A stretch of DNA of 64,000 nucleotides from Litsea cubeba (GCA_012931725.1 CM022945.1:151663583-151727582), one strand, 5' to 3'. Positions 45,693 to 56,540 are shown, numbered from the stretch's first letter. Numbers and translations are program-made. Notes: a model not told the origin generated them from the sequence alone.

Positions 45693-47410
45693 ATGCCTCC
45701 CAAAGCTAAGAAAGGCGGAGAATCCTCAAAGGCAAAAGGCGGAGAATCCGTGAGGGCGATGATCCCGCCACCCCCGGGCCTGTCGCCGGTCGCTCCTCCT
45801 CAGAGGCGATACCAGGCGAGGTCTAGTGCAGTTGCAGTCGAGGAGCGCCCTGACGCACACCTCTTTGTTCAGATCCTGTTCCCGGAGCGAATCGAGGATT
45901 CATCTCCGGAGGAGGAGGTTATGCCTCCCCGGCGAGATGAACAGCGACAAAGGCATCCCCAAAGGGATAAATCTGTAGCAGTTAGTAAGTCCCATCATTC
46001 CCGTCACTTCACTAGCGATGGGGATGTCGCGGCCCAAAACATCCTCATCCGAGAACAAGAAAAGTGGATTCGGCAACTCCAACAGCGGCTTCGGCAGCAG
46101 CCCGAGCACGAGGCAAAGGTTGGCCCCCGACCTTCTAAAAGTCGGCTGACCCATCGATCTGAGATCGACCCCAGGCATCGATCTGAGATAGACCTCAGGC
46201 AACACCTCGAGCACAAGAGGCAGCGCCGGGGTCAGGATGAAGGCTCCAGCATCAGTCACTCGAAGAGAAGGTCAGAGCCCCCCTTCGAGGACAAAGAAGA
46301 TGAAGAAGCACGGCTTGACAAGCTCGTCAGACAGGCGATCCGGCGTAATATGGAAGTTTTCTCTTGCAATCCTTTGGATTCGTATGACTCCGGCGACGCC
46401 GGCTCTTCTCCTTTCTTTCGGGAAGTGAAGGATTTCCTTCTGCCCAAGAGATTTAGCGTCCCAAGGTTCGTTCATTATGACGGCACCTCGGATCCGGTAG
46501 CGCATCTCCGACATTTCACTCAGAAGATGTCGGTGTGGGGCGATGTCGGCCATCTGAACTGTAGAGTTTTTTCGTCAAATCTGGGAGACCTCCTTCTCAA
46601 ATGGTTTTGCAGTCTCCTAGAAGGATCGATCTCAAGTTGGTACTAGTTGCGGAACTCCTTCCTGGGGAAGTTCCAGGCCCACAGAGTCATCCCAAAGACA
46701 GATGGCGACATCATGGCCCTTAAGATGAGGTGGAACGAGAGTATCACCCAGTTCGCTAAGAGATTATGGACTGTCTATAACCAGATTGAGAACTCCAACG
46801 ACGAAGTGGCGATCATGTCCTTCCAGCACGCCTTGTTGTCAGGCAATGACCTTCGCAAAGAGCTGGTCGGGAGCCCCGTGACCTCGGTGGAAGCACTAAT
46901 GGCTAGGGTAAACAAGTACGTCGCCCAAGAGCAGGACGAGGTCAGGGCCAATGAGAGCTTTGGCGTCTCTAAATCCGCCTCCAAAGGCCAGTCCAAACCC
47001 GAAGACCAAGCCACCCAGCATGACCGCCACCCCCCCCCCAAGAAATCCTTTTCCAAAAAGGAAAAAAGGACAGTTCAGAGTGAAGAAAGGAATCGATACC
47101 GAGCTTCCACCAGCTCGGCAACAGCCTCGTTTCCCAACGCGGATGATGGCAAGAAGTCCAGGCCAAGTGTCCACACAGTATTCGTGGAGCCTATCCACAA
47201 AATACTGAAAAAGATTAAAGACCAGCCCTACTTCAGCTGGCCGCAGCCTATGCAGGGCAACCCCGCCAGCCGAAACCAGAGTAAGTTTTGTGCCTACCAC
47301 AAGTAGAATGGGCATAACACGAAGACTGTTTCTCCCTCAAATCACACCTTGAGAAGCTCGTCAAGGAAGGGCACTTAAAGGAGTATGTGAAGGGAGGAGG
47401 AGTAAACACC
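45693..47410 (+). pseudogene. gag: gag of Gypsy B
   Basis: The first ATG after the primer site (45693) starts MPPKAKKGGESSKAKGG. A basic, glutamine-rich N-terminal part with tandem HRSEID motifs is followed by the capsid region (FHRF-like RFVHYDGTSDPVAHLRHF, then FLGKFQAHRVIPKTDGD and ITQFAKRLWTVY). A stop at 46644-46646 cuts the capsid. Another at 47304-47306, where A has glutamine, cuts the reduced zinc knuckle CAYHK-x-NGH, and a one-base deletion follows. The rest (SHLEKLVKEGHLKEYVK) is in the next frame. Confidence 0.92.
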
Positions 47411-48130
47411 AACCGAGCTCAACGCCAGGATGCCGGAGGTCACTCTAGCGATGAATCGGAAAAACTCATCAGCGTCATCCACCCGGCTCCCACCCTAAGG
47501 GGGAGTAACCAAGCCCGAGCCGAGGCCAGGAGGGCCGCACACGACAAACAGGTGATGACCGCCGAGCTCGAACCAGCGTTCAAGAAAGCTCGGAAGGAGA
47601 AGCCCTGGATCTATTTCTCTGAGGAAGACTTGGAAGAAGTCCAGCTCCCCCATAACGATCAGCTGATCGTTACCCTCAAACTCAAGAACTGCATAGTTTA
47701 AAGGATCCTCGTCGACCCCGGAAGCTTTTTCGAGATCCTTTATTTCGATTGCTTCAGGTGGATGGGCCTTAGAGAAGAAAACCTGGAGGAAGCGAGGACC
47801 CCCCTGATAGGCTTCAGCGCCAAACCAGTATATCCCAAGGGGAAGATCTCCCTCACGGTCCAAGTCGAAGGTGCCTCCATAACTGCCGACTTTCTTGTCG
47901 TAGATGCGCCGTCTCCCTATAATGCTATAATGGGAAGAACATGGTTGCATAACATGGAAGCAATACCTTCCACCCACCACCAGAAACTCAAATTCCCCTT
48001 AGAGGACAAGAACGGTGGAATAAAGATGGTCACTATCAGGGGCGACTAGCAGGCGGCCAAGCAATGTCTAATGGCCGTAGTGCCCGGAGAAAAGGAGCCG
48101 CAACAAGTGAATATGGCCGAGCTAGAAGAC
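47411..48130 (+). pseudogene. Protease region of Gypsy B
   Basis: A linker rich in charged residues (to 47700) leads to RILVDPGSFFEIL, KPVYPKGKI and DAPSPYNAIMGRTWLH. The catalytic D-S/T-G is changed to D-P-G (ccc at 47716-47718). Stops lie at 47699-47701 and 48047-48049, the second where A has glutamine. Confidence 0.87.
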
Positions 48131-49126
48131 GAGCTTGATAAGGTCGGCCGCGATCCCGAGAAGAAAAGCATCGAGGATTTGATCGAGGTCAGGCTCGATC
48201 CCACTAATCCCGAGCGCCACTTCTTAATTGGCAGTCACCTTGCCGAGACGGAGAAGGCCGATCTCGTCAGTCTCCTATTCAGGAACAAGGAGGTCTTCGC
48301 TTGGACCCCCTACGAGATGCCCGGCATTGACCCCGAGGTCATGTGCCACAGGCTTAGCGTGGACCCTGAGCACAAACCAGTGATGCAGAAGTCACGCAGG
48401 ACGGGGGTACCACAGTCAGAGGTAGTAGTCGAAGAGGTTGGAAAGCTGCTAGAGGCGGAGGCAATCAGGGAGGTCAAGTATCCGTGATGGCTGGCGAATA
48501 CGGTTGTCGTCAAAAAGAAAACTGGAAAGTGGAGAGTCTGCGTCGATTTCACCGACCTAAACAAGGCCTGTCCCAAAGACAGCTTCCCACTCCCCAAAAT
48601 CGACCAGTTGATCGACGTCACTGCTAGCCACGACAGGATGAGCTTCCTCGATGCTTACCGAGGCTACCACCAAATACCGATGTATGAACCTGACGAGGAG
48701 AAGACTGCATTCATAACGCCCAGAGGCATTTACTGTTACAAGGTCATGCCCTTTGGACTAAAGAACACAGGGGCCACCTACCAAAGGTTGGTCACGAAGA
48801 TGTTCCAGGCCCAGCTAGGTAAGATGGTGGAAGTCTACATTGACGACATGGTCGTCAAGTCCAAGCAGTCCCGGGACCACTTGGCCGACCTGACTCAGGT
48901 GTTCGACAAACTTAGGAGGTTCAAGCTCAAGCTCAACGCCTCCAAGTGCGCATTTGGTGTCGGCTCCGGCAAATTCCTTGGAAGCCTGGTCCAGAAGTTC
49001 ACCGGCATGGCTGCCGCACTCAATCGCTTTGTCAGCAGATCATCAGATAAATGTAGGCCTTACTTTCAACTACTCAAGAAAAATCTGAAATTCCATTGGA
49101 CACCGGAGTACGATGAAGCGCTGTAG
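48131..49126 (+). pseudogene. Reverse transcriptase of Gypsy B
   Basis: Ordered motifs are MPGIDPEVMCHRL, WRVCVDFTDLNKACPKDS, MSFLDAYRGYHQIPMY, VMPFGLKNTGATYQRL, YIDDMVVKSKQS and LKLNASKCAFGV. A stop at 48485-48487 breaks the N-terminal part, and another at 49124-49126 lies in the linker to RNase H. Compared with A, 27 codons are missing in frame after GKFLGSL (junction near 48988); this conserved GI-x-NP-x-KI region of the connection follows the palm. The catalytic residues are intact. Confidence 0.93.
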
Positions 49127-49183
49127 AGGCTCAAAGCCTATCTCTCCTCAACTCCCCTGCTCTCGACTCCGAAATAGGGAGAG

Positions 49184-49600
49184 GTGCTCTACCTCTACCT
49201 CGCGATCTCGGATCATGCGATCAGTTCGGTCCTCATTAAAGAGGACGACAAGCAAAAAATGCCGATCTATTACACGAGCAAGATCATGCTTGACACCGAG
49301 ACCATGTACCTCCCAATGGAGAAGCTCGCGTTGGCACTCGTCAGCGCTTCTCGCAAGCTCTCCCACTATTTTCAAGCCTTCTCCATCGTGGTTGTGACGG
49401 AACACCCACTCGGAGCGGTCTTCAAAAAGGCCGACTTCTCCGGCCGAGTCTCGAAGTGGGCCGACGAACTAGGACAATACGACATCAAGTATCAACCTAG
49501 AACGGCGGTCAAAGCTCAAGTTCTGGCAGATTTCATTGTCGAATTCACCTCTCCAAGTTCGGCACTGACCCCGCTCGGCACCGAACTGGGGGGCAGGAGG
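49184..49600 (+). CDS. RNase H (Gypsy type) of element B
   Basis: The open frame at 49184-50389 begins just after a stop (about 49175) and reads LYLYLAISDHAISSVLIKE, IYYTSKIMLDTETMY, EKLALALVSASRKLSHYF and VVVTEHPLGAVFKKADF. This domain degrades the RNA strand during reverse transcription. The frame stays open into the second RNase H and the start of integrase, but it has no start of its own and upstream stops separate it from gag-pol. Confidence 0.88.
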
Positions 49601-49664
49601 CATGAGGAAGAAGTCACTGGGACGAAAGAAAAGCAGGCTTGGAACCGATTCTTCGCTTCCGCTT

Positions 49665-50050
49665 GGAAGGTCTTCGTTGATGGATCCTCTACCTCCAAGA
49701 GGGCTGGAGCTGGCATAGTCCTTCAATCTCCAGAAGGACTGGTTATCGAGCAAGCCCTCACCATTGATTTCAAAGCATCCAATAACGAGGCTCTAATAAC
49801 CGGGCTGAATAGCGCTAAAATCCTAGGAGCTCAACAGCTGGCAGTTTTCAGTGATTCACAATCAGTAACAAGCCAGTTGACTGGAGACTACCAGGCTCGC
49901 GACGACAGGATGGCCGCCTACTTAGCACTTGTAAAAAAGCTTATCTCGCAGTTCCAAAAAGCCAAAGTCAAGCGGATCGGTAGAGACTCTAACTCTCATG
50001 CCGACGCCCTCGTTAGCCTAGCTTCAGCGGTTGAGGCCGGGAGGAATAGG
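49665..50050 (+). CDS. Second, archaeal-type RNase H of element B
   Basis: In the same open frame, AWKVFVDGSSTSKRAGAG, ALTIDFKASNNEALITGL, FSDSQSVTSQLTGDY and NSHADALVSLASA form the extra RNase H domain characteristic of Tat elements. Twelve bases are missing against A within NNEAEYEAL (about 49788), which removes a conserved glutamate-containing motif, probably by slippage between two copies of gaagct. It is therefore probably inactive. Confidence 0.88.
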
Positions 50051-50099
50051 ATTGTCGAAGTAGGATCGCTGGAAAGACCAAGTACGGAGCTTCCCCCAC

Positions 50100-51373
50100 C
50101 TCGGCAAATTCTATGTGTTGATCTCGGGCCGAGTTGGATTGCCAAAATCATCACCTTCTTGAAAAATGATCAGCTCCCCGAAGACAAGAACGAAGCTCGC
50201 CGAATCAGGCTCAAAGTAGCTCAGTTTTGGTTGAGCCCACGAGGCAAGCTCTACAAGAAGTCCTTTACTGGCCCCTACCTTCAGTGCATCCACCCTGACA
50301 AGGTCAACGTCTTCCTTTACGAGATGCATGAAGGAATCTGTGGAAGTCATGTCGGCGGACGGTCGCTGGTATACCGGGCTATCAGCTAGGGTTACTGGTG
50401 GCCGTACATGCAGACAGACGCACAAAAATACGCCCAAAAGTGCGAAAAATGCTAGAAGTTTTCACACTCCCTCCACCAGCCAGCTCAGGATCTGAGTCCA
50501 CTATCCAGCACATGGCCTTTCGCCCAATGGGGACTGGACATCGTAGGACCTCTCCATCGAGCTCCAGGAAATAAGAGGTGGCTGATAGTAGCCACTGATT
50601 ACTTCACCAAATGGATAGAGGCAGAAGCACTCTTCTCCATCACTGAGCACGATTCAAAGAACTTTGTCTGGAAAAACATCGTCACGAGGTTCGGAAATCC
50701 ACGGGCCCTAATATCAGATAATGGAACTCAGTTTGATTCCAACCTCTTCAAAACCTTTTGCCAGGGGCTTGGCATTAGAAATCATTACTCCACCCCAGCA
50801 TACCCCCAAAGCAACGGCCAAGCCGAGATCTCCAATAAGGTGGTGCTCGACGGACTGAAGAAGAGGCTCGATCGAGCCAAAGGAAGATGGGGGGAAGAAC
50901 TGCCGAGCGTCCTGTGGGCATACAGGACGACACCAAGATGCTCCACCTCGGCCACGCCTTTCTCTCTTGCCTATGGTATGGAAGCCGTGATTACGCTTGA
51001 GGTCGGCCTCCCGACCTTAAGATCAGAACTCTTTGACCAAGGCCATAACGACGTGAACTGGACTCACGAGTTAGACCTAGCCGAAGAGCGCAAAGAAGCA
51101 GTGGCCGTCTGACTGGCTGCCTATCAGCAACAGTTGGCCAAGGGTTACAACCAAAGGGTCAGGGAAAGGAAATTCTCAGTCAGGGAACTCGTCTTGAAGA
51201 AGTCCCTCCCGCTGGACAAAGATCGGAACCACGACAAGTTGGCGCCAAACTGGCACGGACCGTTCAAGGTCACCGCGGTTTGCGGTCGTTCAGCTTACAA
51301 ACTTGAGAACATGGATGGTAAACAATTGCCACGACTATGGAACGCGACGCACCTCAAGAAGTTCTATTTCTGA
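50100..51373 (+). pseudogene. Integrase of Gypsy B
   Basis: The zinc-binding part reads HEGICGSHVGGR and KCEKC. The core has WGLDIVGPLHRAPG, SDNGTQFDS and NGQAEISNKVVLDGLKKRL (D, D, E). The end has LAPNWHGPFKVTAVCG and ATHLKKFYF, with the stop at 51371-51373. Premature stops lie at 50387-50389, 50453-50455 and 51110-51112, at codons that are glutamine or arginine in A. No chromodomain is visible. Confidence 0.92.
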
Positions 51374-51479
51374 ATTGTAACTGATTTTCGAAGTGCAATA
51401 AAAGCACTCTGTTCCTTGTCTCCCTCAATCCTCTCCAGAACATAGAACTCTCTAACAGCACCTAAGGGACTATGCGTCT

Positions 51480-52418
51480 CGGTTCTCCATTTCGTGCTAT
51501 GTTAGCACCTCGGCACTCGTGCCAGGTTGCCGGCGCCCCCTGGAGACGAGCCAGTGGATCTTCTCCATTTCGTGCTATGTGAGTAACTCGGCACTCGTGC
51601 CAGGTTGCCAGCGCGCCCCTGGCGACGAGCCAGTGGGTCTTCTCCATTTCGTGCTATGTGAGCACCTCGACACTCATGCCAGGTTGCCGGCGCACCCCTG
51701 GCGACGAACCAATGGGTCTTCACCATTTCGTGCCATATGAGCACCTCGGCACTCGTGCCAGGTTGCCGGCGCCCCCTGGCGAAGAGCCAGTGAGTCTTCT
51801 CCATTTCATGCCATGTGAGCACCTCGGCACTCGTGCCAGGTTGTCGGTGCGCCCCTGGCGACGAGCCAGTGGGTCTTCTCCATTTCATTCTATGTGAGCA
51901 CCTCGGCACTCATGCCAGGTTGCCGACGCGCCCTTGGCTACGAGCCAGTGGGTCTTCTCCATCTCGTGCTATGTGAGCACCTCTGCACTCGTGCCAGGTT
52001 GCCGGCGCGCCCCTGGCGACGAGCCAGTGGGTCTTCTCCATTTCGTGTTATGTGAGCACCTCAACACTCGTGCCAGGTTGCCGGCGCACCCCTGGCGACG
52101 AGCCAGTGGGTCTTCTCCATTTCGTGCCATGTGAGCACCTCGGCACTCGTGCCAGGTTGCCGGTGCGCCCCTGGCGATGAGCCAGTGGGTCTTCTCCATT
52201 TCATTATATGTGAGCACCTCGGCACTCATTCCAGGTTGTCGACTCGCCCTTGGCTACGAGCCAGTAGGTCTTCTCCATTTCGTGCTATGTGAGCACCTCA
52301 ACACTCGTGCCAGGTTGCCGAAGCACCCCTGGGGACGAGCCAGTGCGTCTTCTCCATTTCGTGCTATGTGAGCGCCTCGGCACTCGTGCCAGGATTGCTG
52401 GCGCGCCCTCTACATGTC
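51480..52418 (+). repeat. Tandem ~79-bp repeat block downstream of pol (element B)
   Basis: Twelve copies of a 78-80 bp unit (gagcacctcggcactcgtgccaggttgccggcg...) start about 105 bp after the integrase stop. CG-rich and stop-poor, it gives long false open frames on both strands. It is unrelated to the 58-bp block of element A at the same position. Confidence 0.95.
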
Positions 52419-52808
52419 TATCGATGAGGTAGCGATCCTAATGTTGTTACCCAGGACAAACATGGGGACAGCTCGGCACCTATCCCTACCGAACTCTAAT
52501 TCATCCCGGTTGCCTCTGACCAAGCTTGATCAGTGAACAGAGCGGCAACACGTCCTCATACGTTTGGGGCACGCAAATCAGCCTCGTTAAGCCGAGCTCA
52601 CATACTTACGCAAGATATTTGAAAAGCGAAAACATGCATGACAAGGAAAGCGATCCAGATATTAGCCAAAGAAAGCTTCAATTGTATTGGATCTCCATTC
52701 ATTACATAAAGCGACAGGTACAATTGAAAACCAAGAATAAGAAAAATACATAAAAAACAAAGGCAATTAGAACTCTCCATGAGCAGAACTGATAGGACCG
52801 GCCCGAGG

Positions 52809-54989
52809 TCACGCGGGATCGGAAGTATGAGGAGTGGCAGCGGCTCTGATGTTGGTCTCGATATGATCAGCGTTTGGTCCCCCGGCAGCCGTCTCACCAG
52901 CGGGGACAATGACAGGAGGGGCGGGGTTCGGCACCAAAGTTGGGTATGGAGGCGGAACCTTGAAGGACGGATGGCCTTTCGAAACCCCCGCCTCCTTCAG
53001 AGCGGAACACCATCCCCTCGCCCAGGCCTTGTCCCTCACAACAAGAACCCTGGCCTTATAGTGAGCTGTCACTTGCGCCTTGGTGTCCTCGAAGACGGCA
53101 TCACACTCTGACTCGAGTTTAGCCTCAGCCTTATCCGCCCTTTTTGATTCAGCACGGAGCTTGGCCTCGAAGTCATCCTTCAGCCTTTCCAGGGAAGCCT
53201 CGAGCTCGGCCACCTTTCTCTTTTCGGCCTCCGTCTTGCCCCTCGCATGCTCAAGCCCCACCTTGAACTCTCCTTCGGCTTTCGTCAATTTCTGAGTAAC
53301 GGCATCCAGGGCTTCCTCGAGGCCGTTCTTCTCCGCGTTCAGCTCGGCGACCACGGTGCCGTGCTTATGGAGCCTATCGGCTACGACCAGAGACTTCTGC
53401 ACCGTCTGTCGAAGAAACAAGGCATTCAGAAATAAAATCAGAACAGTCGCCGAAACTAAACAACTTGATAAAAAGTTTAAAGGTTTGAATGAACTCACTG
53501 CGAAGCACGACTGTAGCAGCGACAGTATCAGCTTCGGGTCGCTATACCCCTCCAGCTAAGCCATATCTCGAGGCAGGGCGCAGGCCCACCCAAGTGCCTC
53601 GAGAACAAGGGGATCAAACTTCCGGAGGACACGATCTTCCATTGTCATTGGTCTCCCCGGTTCAAGCAAGAAGCTCGGCTCCCAAGGACTTGGACCGGTG
53701 GATGGCGACGCTGCAGCCGAGCCGAAACCCCCTTCGATTCTCAGCCTTTTCTTCGACTGGTCTTCTTTCTGCCTAATCTCGGCTGGGGCCGACCGAGCCT
53801 CCGGTCCAACAGGACGGAAAGAGATGGACCAGAAGGCAGCGGCCTCTGCTGCGACCACGTGAGAGGCCACCGAAGACCCCGGGGGAGGGATCTCCACGAC
53901 GTCCGAGTTCGAAGGCGCCTGGGGGCCTCGAGAGTCGTCGACACCAAGTGCTAAAGTCTCGATGTCCTCAAAGGACAGATGCCTGGCGCGCCGCATCTCC
54001 AAGCTCAACGAAGGGGACCGAATTGCCTGACGCGGCCTCTTCCTCTTTAAGGGGGTCTGGCGTGACCTCGGCCCAGACATAGAAGCTTGAGCGCCAGATG
54101 CGGCCCTGTGATCGGTGTCAATCACAACCCGTGAGGACCCTTCCTTTTCGGCCCTGGCCCTGGAAGCAGCCTGTTCTCTCGTAGCCCCGGGCTCGTTTCC
54201 GTCCGAACTTCCTTAACGGCTCGGTTGTACCCTTGATATAACCACGGTACTTCGGCTGGTACCCTAACAGCGACCAAGCCGCTCTACCTTCGTGACCGTT
54301 GTACCTCTGGACTTGCCGAAGCCAAGCTTCGTTCCTCGCCCATATATGTCGGGCAGCCTGCCTCCTCTCCTTAGTAGCTGCACAGCAAGCAGAAACATCA
54401 GTTCGGCAAGACAAAAGAAAAAGGCATATGAAATACATACAAAAATGAAGAGATGGTATTTACTTGGAATAGTCCCGAAGTGGCGGGGAATCCTGTAAGC
54501 TCTGTCAGTTTCGGCCACGCCGAACTCCCAGTTACACGAGACGTACAGGAGATCGTCCCTGGCGTACTTACTCGAGTCCTCCAGGTAGCGTACAAAGCCT
54601 TCTCGGCGCGGCTTAGCAAGAAGATAATAGGCATCTCCAGACTTGCATATGTCATAGACGTCCTCGATGTCGAAGACGCCGAGGTCAATGCCTAGGACGT
54701 CGTTAAGTTTGGCTGTGCCCATTATGCTCTTGATGACATTGGGCAGCAGCTGGCAAGGGCAGAGGCACCTCTGGCTGAGACACCTCCTTAGGAGAGGATG
54801 AAGGGGAAAACGAGCCCCACCTTCAGTCACAACCACCAACGGGAAAGGCATCCAGCCTCCCGAAAAGTCACGGAGGTTGATACCGTTGGGATCAGCCGCC
54901 CTGACTTGGACGTCGCCAGGGATCTCATATGCTAACCTAAGTCCCTCGATCGCCGCCTCATTCTCTACCCAGTGACTGTAGATGCCCAT
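52809..54989 (-). pseudogene. Antisense gene of Gypsy B (plant 'putative gypsy type transposon' family-like, coiled coil)
   Basis: Read on the minus strand, exon 2 (54989-54464) encodes LRLAYEIPGDVQVR, GGWMPFPLVVVTEGG, RFPLHPLLRRCLSQ, MGTAKLNDVLGIDLG and DIEDVYDICKSG, like the PF04195-type domain. Intron 54463-54378 is GT-AG and keeps the frame. Exon 3 begins TKERRQAARHIW and has YNGHEGRAAWSLLGYQPKYR. After one frame change near 54195 comes a Ser/Pro linker and GRPMTMEDRVLRK...ACALPRDM, a stop at about 53558, then intron 53498-53406. The last exon (53405-52809) is a coiled coil rich in Glu, Lys and Ala. Function unknown. It faces pol. Confidence 0.85.
53406..53498 (-). other. Conserved intron before the coiled-coil exon (element B)
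   Basis: Donor gtgagt (53498-53493) and acceptor gacag bound a 93-nt intron. Element A has a 69-nt intron (37232-37164, gtaagt...tgtag) at the matching site between a short linker and the coiled coil. Confidence 0.75.
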
Positions 54990-55061
54990 CTCTACCGAAA
55001 CAGAGGCTATGAGTAGAAAGAACCCTAAACCCACGAAAAAGGCGGAAGCAAAAGAACTTAC
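54990..55061 (-). other. Leader intron of the antisense gene (element B)
   Basis: A donor gtaagt (55061-55056) and an AG just before the ATG at 54989 bound an intron of about 70 nt in the untranslated leader. The same arrangement occurs in element A. Confidence 0.65.
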
Positions 55062-55197
55062 GAAGATGAAACTGGGGTTCAAACTGACGGAGGCTCAATC
55101 TTGGCAGCACTTATTTTCTCAGACAGATCTCTCCAGCAGCGTTCTCTTCTTCTCCGGTACAAAGCAGCAGTAGGGAAGAAGAGAGCCTTAACATCCC

Positions 55198-55204
55198 ATA
55201 TATA
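55198..55204 (-). promoter_or_regulatory. TATA-like box for the antisense gene (element B)
   Basis: The minus strand reads cctttatatatggg, about 210 bp before the antisense ATG. A leader of this length would include the intron noted above. Confidence 0.5.
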
Positions 55205-55507
55205 AAGGAAGGAGGAAGGGCCCCCTTTACGGAAACCCTAGGGATGCATGTACCATACGCCCCCTGGGGCTCCACGCGCGTCACTTCGATCGCTGAACAC
55301 GTCCCTGATAAGCGGCACACGTCTCCTCGATGTGATTGAACAACCAACCAGATGGTGACACATGGTGCCATCGGTATGTCTTCTGTATTAATTAGCAAGC
55401 ATCATTTATTACCTCGGTCATTCAAAGCGACTACGGATGAAGACCAAACGTCAGCGGTCGAAACCGAGATGAGTTCTACTCCAGTAGGATCTCCCGTCTT
55501 GTAGCTC

Positions 55508-56037
55508 CCAAGATGGCTTTGTCAGACTCAGCTGGATATCCGTGAAAGAGCGGCATCCAGCGGCTACGTCCCATCAGGGCATGGCTCCAGGCCAGGCCCG
55601 ATGGGACTAGGCCCAAAAGTCAGATATGGTAAGGCCCGATTAGACCAGCATTTAATGCATAATGGGCTGATCGGACTGCCATTTAATGTATAGTGGGCTG
55701 ACGTGACAGCACCCCTGGGAGTGCTAAGACGTCATCATAAGCCCCGCCATGCAACGTAGGCTTCTTCCTCTATAAATAGAGGAGTGATCTCCATAACTGG
55801 TACGTGCAATCACAACCTGAGAGCTGCCACTCTGTCTCTCTTCTCCCTTATCTCTGTCCTATTGCTCAGATCCCATACTGACTTAGGCATCGGAGAGCCT
55901 TGTGCTGCCCACAGCGAGGGTCCTTTGACTTCCTAATCTTCTCCCCTTTCAGGTTTCCAGGCTACTCGCCATCTTCAAAGGAGCATCAGACTCGACATAA
56001 TCCCCATTACAAAGTCTGTAATATTTAGGCACTTACA
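55508..56037 (+). mobile_element. 3' LTR of Gypsy B, rearranged at its left side
   Basis: Positions 55547-56037 match 45155-45645 of the 5' LTR without a gap. Immediately left, 41 bp at 55508-55548 match 45096-45136 in reverse orientation (40 of 41). Further left no similarity to the 5' LTR start is visible, so the left edge is uncertain and no polypurine tract was identified. A TATA box is at 55771-55778. Confidence 0.85.
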
Positions 56038-56042
56038 CAATG

Positions 56043-56310
56043 AAAGGACAACTACGACCATACGGCTAAAAGTAAATTATTATATTTTATATTAAAATTG
56101 TTATAAGTTATATATCATCGGTGGATGTCCACTTAAGATGAGTTAGGATTAGAGTTCTATTGAAATTAGGGTTTCTCAATTAGGAGTTTACTTTGCCTAA
56201 AAATAGGCCTCCTCCATTGTATTTGTACATACTTAAAGATAATATAAGAAACTCTCTCTCTCTCTCTTCTCCCTCTAATCTTCTTATTCTAAGTTTTTTT
56301 CCTTTTTCTA
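56043..56310 (+). mobile_element. Possible truncated LTR end of a small Copia element
   Basis: The sequence aattagggtttctcaattaggagtttactttgcctaaaaataggcc, a CT repeat and acacgttatcagcacgaagctc (about 56312) resemble the end of a plant Copia LTR followed by its primer site. No second LTR or coding sequence was found. Confidence 0.35.
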
Positions 56311-56374
56311 ACACGTTATCAGCACGAAGCTCTAAGAGACGGAAGAAAACCCTAGTCTTCTTATCCAAAGAGAG

Positions 56375-56540
56375 GTGAAATCCTTCCTTGCGTGGATTTT
56401 CATCGAGAAATCCTTCCCAATGTGGATCCATCGCGGATTCCTTCCCAGTGCGGATTCCCATCAGGATTGCCTGTGCAGATTCCTTTTCAGAGTGGATTTC
56501 CATCGCAGATTTCTTCCCTATTCGGATTTTAGAAAAGGAT
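56375..56540 (+). repeat. Degenerate ~28-bp tandem repeat
   Basis: Five to six diverged copies of gcggattcccatcgcagattccttcccagt follow each other. The short open frames across it on both strands are by-products. Confidence 0.75.

Larger units (their letters stand above)
44877..56037 (+). mobile_element. Gypsy (Tat-type) retrotransposon B, 11.2 kb
   Basis: The element is bounded by TG...CA and flanked by caatg at 44872-44876 and 56038-56042. It has a 5' LTR (44877-45645), primer-binding site, gag, protease, reverse transcriptase, RNase H, archaeal-type RNase H, integrase, a tandem-repeat block, an antisense gene, and a rearranged 3' LTR. All frames are interrupted, so it is not autonomous. 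In the 491 bp that align directly the two LTRs differ at about 20 positions by my hand count (about 4%). Confidence 0.95.

Noticed and set aside
51502..51909. Long open frames on both strands across the ~79-bp repeat block
   Set aside because: They result from a stop-poor CG-rich tandem unit. The unit length is not a multiple of three, and no start context or domain is present.
53489..53776. Plus-strand frames across the antisense gene of element B
   Set aside because: They are mirror frames of the antisense exons and show no domain, while the minus strand has conserved blocks shared with element A.
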